Of a stretch of DNA of 64,000 nt, positions 61,913-64,000 are shown piece by piece. The stretch spans positions 310,001-374,000 of the forward strand of contig NZ_JAAOYO010000004.1 of assembly GCF_011759505.1 (NCBI RefSeq). Reading direction: 5' to 3'. Numbering within the stretch: the stretch's first letter is position 1; the number at the start of each line of letters is the position of its first letter. Under the pieces are notes generated by a model. That model did not search any database. It was given only the letters and a program-made list of their open reading frames with translations, and was not told where the DNA came from. The position numbers and the translations under genes are program-made. The DNA is from Curtobacterium salicis. GTDB taxonomy: Bacteria; Actinomycetota; Actinomycetes; Actinomycetales; Microbacteriaceae.

Positions 61913-63288
61913 GCGACCCCACGCCGCAGCACGACGGCACCACGCCGTCGGACCGCACCACACCCACCGACCCGACCACGGGCCTCCCGGCCGATGCGAC
62001 GCCCCCCGTCGACGACCGCCTGCAGGAGGTCACCGGGGCACCGCACCTGATGACCGACTCGGCCACGGACAGCGAGCGCCGTGAGGGCCGCTGGAGCGAC
62101 GCGCTCCGGAGCGTCGTGAACGGCTCGGTCCTGACCACCGTCCTCGCGGTCGTCCTGGCCCTCATCGCCAGCGGTGTCCTCATCGCCCTCACCGACAAGG
62201 ACGTCCAGGCCGCAGCCGGGTACTTCTTCGCCCGTCCGCTCGACACGCTCCGTGCGGTCGGTACGGCGATCGGCGGCTCGTACTCGTCGCTGTTCCAAGG
62301 CTCGGTCGTGAACTTCGGGGCGCCGTCCTTCGCGACCGCGATCGCCCCGATCACCCGCTCGGTCGACTACGCCGTGCCGCTCATCGCCGCCGGTCTCGGC
62401 GTCGCGGTCGCGTTCCGCACCGGCCTGTTCAACATCGGCGGTCAGGGACAGGTCCTGATGGCCGCAGCGGCCGCCGGCTGGGTCGGGTTCTCGTTCGACC
62501 TGCCCGCGATCGTGCACATCCCGCTCACGATCCTGGCCGGCATCGTCGGCGGTGCGGTCTGGGCGGGCATCGTCGGACTCGTCAAGGCCCGCACCGGCGC
62601 CAACGAGGTCGTCCTGACGATCATGCTCAACTACGTCGCGCTGTACCTGGTGAGCTTCATGCTCCGCACCCCGGGCCTGCTGCAGGCCGGTGGCAGCCCG
62701 AACCCGATCTCGCCCGCGACTCGTGACTCCGCGGTCCTGCCGTCGCTGTTCGGTTCCCGGTTCGGCATCGACGTCGGGTTCCTCGTCGCGCTGGGCGCGG
62801 TTGTCGTCGTGTGGTGGCTGATGAACAAGTCGTCGCTCGGCTTCCGCTTCCGCACGGTGGGCGAGAACCCCCGCGCGGCACGCGTCGCCGGCATGAGCGT
62901 CCCGATGCTCACCATCTGGGTGATGGTCATCTCCGGTGCCCTCATCGGCATCGCCGGCGCGTACCAGGTCGAGGGTGCCGTCACGACGGGCTTCACCTCG
63001 GGCATCGACGCGGGCATCGGGTTCGACGCGATCACCGTCGCGCTGCTCGGCCGCTCGAAGCCGTGGGGCACCTTCTGGGCGGCGATCCTGTTCGGCGTGC
63101 TGAAGAACGGCGGCTACGCCATGCAGGCCGCCAACGGCATCCCGATCGACATCGTCGGCGTCATCCAGGCCCTCATCGTCCTGTTCATCGCGGCCCCGCC
63201 GCTCGTCCGCGCGGTCTTCCGGATCCCGCAGCCGGGCGCACGTCGTCGCACCCGTAAGCACTCCGAGCGGAAGGCGGTCGCCGCGTGA
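61909..63288 (+). CDS. Nucleoside ABC transporter permease 1
   Basis: A 459-residue membrane protein (BPD_transp_2 family). A long disordered, Asp/Thr-rich N-terminus (about 1-70) precedes about 9 helices. RTGLFNIGGQGQVLMAAAAA and TGANEVVLTIMLNYVALYLV are typical NupP/YufP motifs. It overlaps the ATPase by 4 bases (GTGA) and the next permease likewise. Confidence 0.9.
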   Translation: MSDPTPQHDGTTPSDRTTPTDPTTGLPADATPPVDDRLQEVTGAPHLMTDSATDSERREGRWSDALRSVVNGSVLTTVLAVVLALIASGVLIALTDKDVQAAAGYFFARPLDTLRAVGTAIGGSYSSLFQGSVVNFGAPSFATAIAPITRSVDYAVPLIAAGLGVAVAFRTGLFNIGGQGQVLMAAAAAGWVGFSFDLPAIVHIPLTILAGIVGGAVWAGIVGLVKARTGANEVVLTIMLNYVALYLVSFMLRTPGLLQAGGSPNPISPATRDSAVLPSLFGSRFGIDVGFLVALGAVVVVWWLMNKSSLGFRFRTVGENPRAARVAGMSVPMLTIWVMVISGALIGIAGAYQVEGAVTTGFTSGIDAGIGFDAITVALLGRSKPWGTFWAAILFGVLKNGGYAMQAANGIPIDIVGVIQALIVLFIAAPPLVRAVFRIPQPGARRRTRKHSERKAVAA

Positions 63289-64000
63289 GCACCCTCAGCC
63301 CCACCGCGGTCCCGGCGACACCCGTCGCGGACCGAGCGGTCGAGACCACCCGCAGCTGGAAGGCACCGATCGCGTTCGCCGTGTTCACGGTGCTCGCCGC
63401 CGTGCTCTTCCTCGGCGTCCGTCGTGGCGGCACGACCACGTTCCGTCTGGCGAACGCCGGCGACTTCGTGCAGCTGCCGGACGTCGGACTGCCGTCGCTG
63501 GCGACCGGTGTCGTCGTCGTCGTGCTGCTCGCGCTCGGCACCGCCGTCGCCTTCTTCCTCGTCGGGCGGTTCCGTCCGGTGCCGCTGTGGGTGACGAGTG
63601 TGTTCGCGGTCGTGTTCGTCGTCGGGTTCCTCACCTGGGCGGCCGCCGGCAAGACGATCCCGCTGCCGGGCCTGCTCGTCGGTGCGATCGGCCTCAGCGT
63701 CCCGCTGGTCTTCGGTGCCCTCGGCGGAGTCATCTCCGAGCGCGTCGGTGTCGTGAACATCGCCATCGAGGGACAGTTCCTCGCCGGTGCGTTCACCTCC
63801 GCGCTCATCGCCTCGCTGACCGGGTCCGCCTGGGTCGGGCTGATCGGTGCCCTCGTCGCCGGTGTGCTCGTGTCGTTCGTCCTCGCGGCGTTCAGCATCA
63901 AGTACCTCGTCGACCAGGTGATCGTCGGCGTCGTCATCAACGCGTTCATCTCCGGGCTCACCGGCTTCCTGTACTCGCAGGTGCTCTCGCCGTCCGAGAC
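63285..64000 (+). CDS. Nucleoside ABC transporter permease 2 (partial, runs off the edge)
   Basis: GTG at 63285 overlaps the previous stop as GTGA; the frame stays open to the window end (238 codons). It begins MSTLSPTAVPATPVADRAVE, then has hydrophobic helices. LGGVISERVGVVNIAIEGQF is the NupQ/YufQ family motif, and DQVIVGVVINAFISGLTGFL follows. It pairs with permease 1 in the importer. Confidence 0.9.
   Translation, partial: MSTLSPTAVPATPVADRAVETTRSWKAPIAFAVFTVLAAVLFLGVRRGGTTTFRLANAGDFVQLPDVGLPSLATGVVVVVLLALGTAVAFFLVGRFRPVPLWVTSVFAVVFVVGFLTWAAAGKTIPLPGLLVGAIGLSVPLVFGALGGVISERVGVVNIAIEGQFLAGAFTSALIASLTGSAWVGLIGALVAGVLVSFVLAAFSIKYLVDQVIVGVVINAFISGLTGFLYSQVLSPSE

Noticed and set aside
59228..63261. 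Two antisense frames of more than 900 codons opposite the nucleoside importer genes
   Set aside because: Composition (Asp/Gly/Arg/His) is that of codon-position mirroring; the plus-strand genes have clear family motifs.

Overview
The window is high-GC DNA from an actinobacterium. Gene content and order fit a Microbacteriaceae member, possibly Curtobacterium-like; that genus is an inference, not something proven here. Support includes a mannitol PTS cluster, an sdhCDAB complex II operon, abundant GTG starts, and many genes with a -10-like hexamer 6-7 bases before the start codon.

Bases 1 to about 28,292 are the right-hand part of an integrated temperate tailed phage of siphovirus type, read mostly leftward. 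From left to right it holds: a distal tail protein and a tape measure protein carrying an M15 peptidase domain; the tail assembly chaperone pair joined by a -1 frameshift; the tail tube; four head-tail connectors; coat, scaffold, MuF-like protein, portal and both terminase subunits; an accessory stretch (beta-strand-rich protein, HNH nuclease, tRNA-Arg(UCU), small genes, a self-contained membrane gene); replication genes (primase/helicase, loader-like protein, an initiator gene with an iteron cluster inside it); an early leader with an rRNA-type BoxA-like element; two small HTH proteins; a divergent repressor; and a first tyrosine integrase. Next come a probable toxin-antitoxin-SecB-chaperone (TAC) module and a second tyrosine integrase. 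The prophage ends in the 3' half of a tRNA-Thr(CGU) at 28,246-28,292, the attachment-site duplicate. Lysis and tail-fibre genes and the other att end must lie to the left of the window.

From 28.3 kb on the DNA is ordinary chromosome: a GH13 alpha-glucosidase, a Gfo/Idh/MocA oxidoreductase, a D-Ala-D-Ala carboxypeptidase (S13), a nicotinamidase and a succinate-semialdehyde-type dehydrogenase; an ABC exporter and an MFS symporter; trpS, a GNAT acetyltransferase, ribD and ribA; exonuclease III; and PTS genes (ptsH, a DeoR regulator, then ptsI-mtlA-mtlF-mtlD divergently), which together import and oxidise mannitol. After that come a quinone-oxidoreductase-like enzyme, two DUF805 membrane proteins, a TNT-domain protein, sdhCDAB, a GT4 glycosyltransferase, a mannose-1-phosphate guanylyltransferase, and a BMP-type nucleoside ABC importer that runs off the right edge.

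The most notable observations are the prophage TAC module between two integrases, the BoxA-like antitermination leader, the lambda-O-like origin inside the initiator gene, the -1 frameshift, and a family of intergenic palindromes with conserved outer arms and compensating inner changes.
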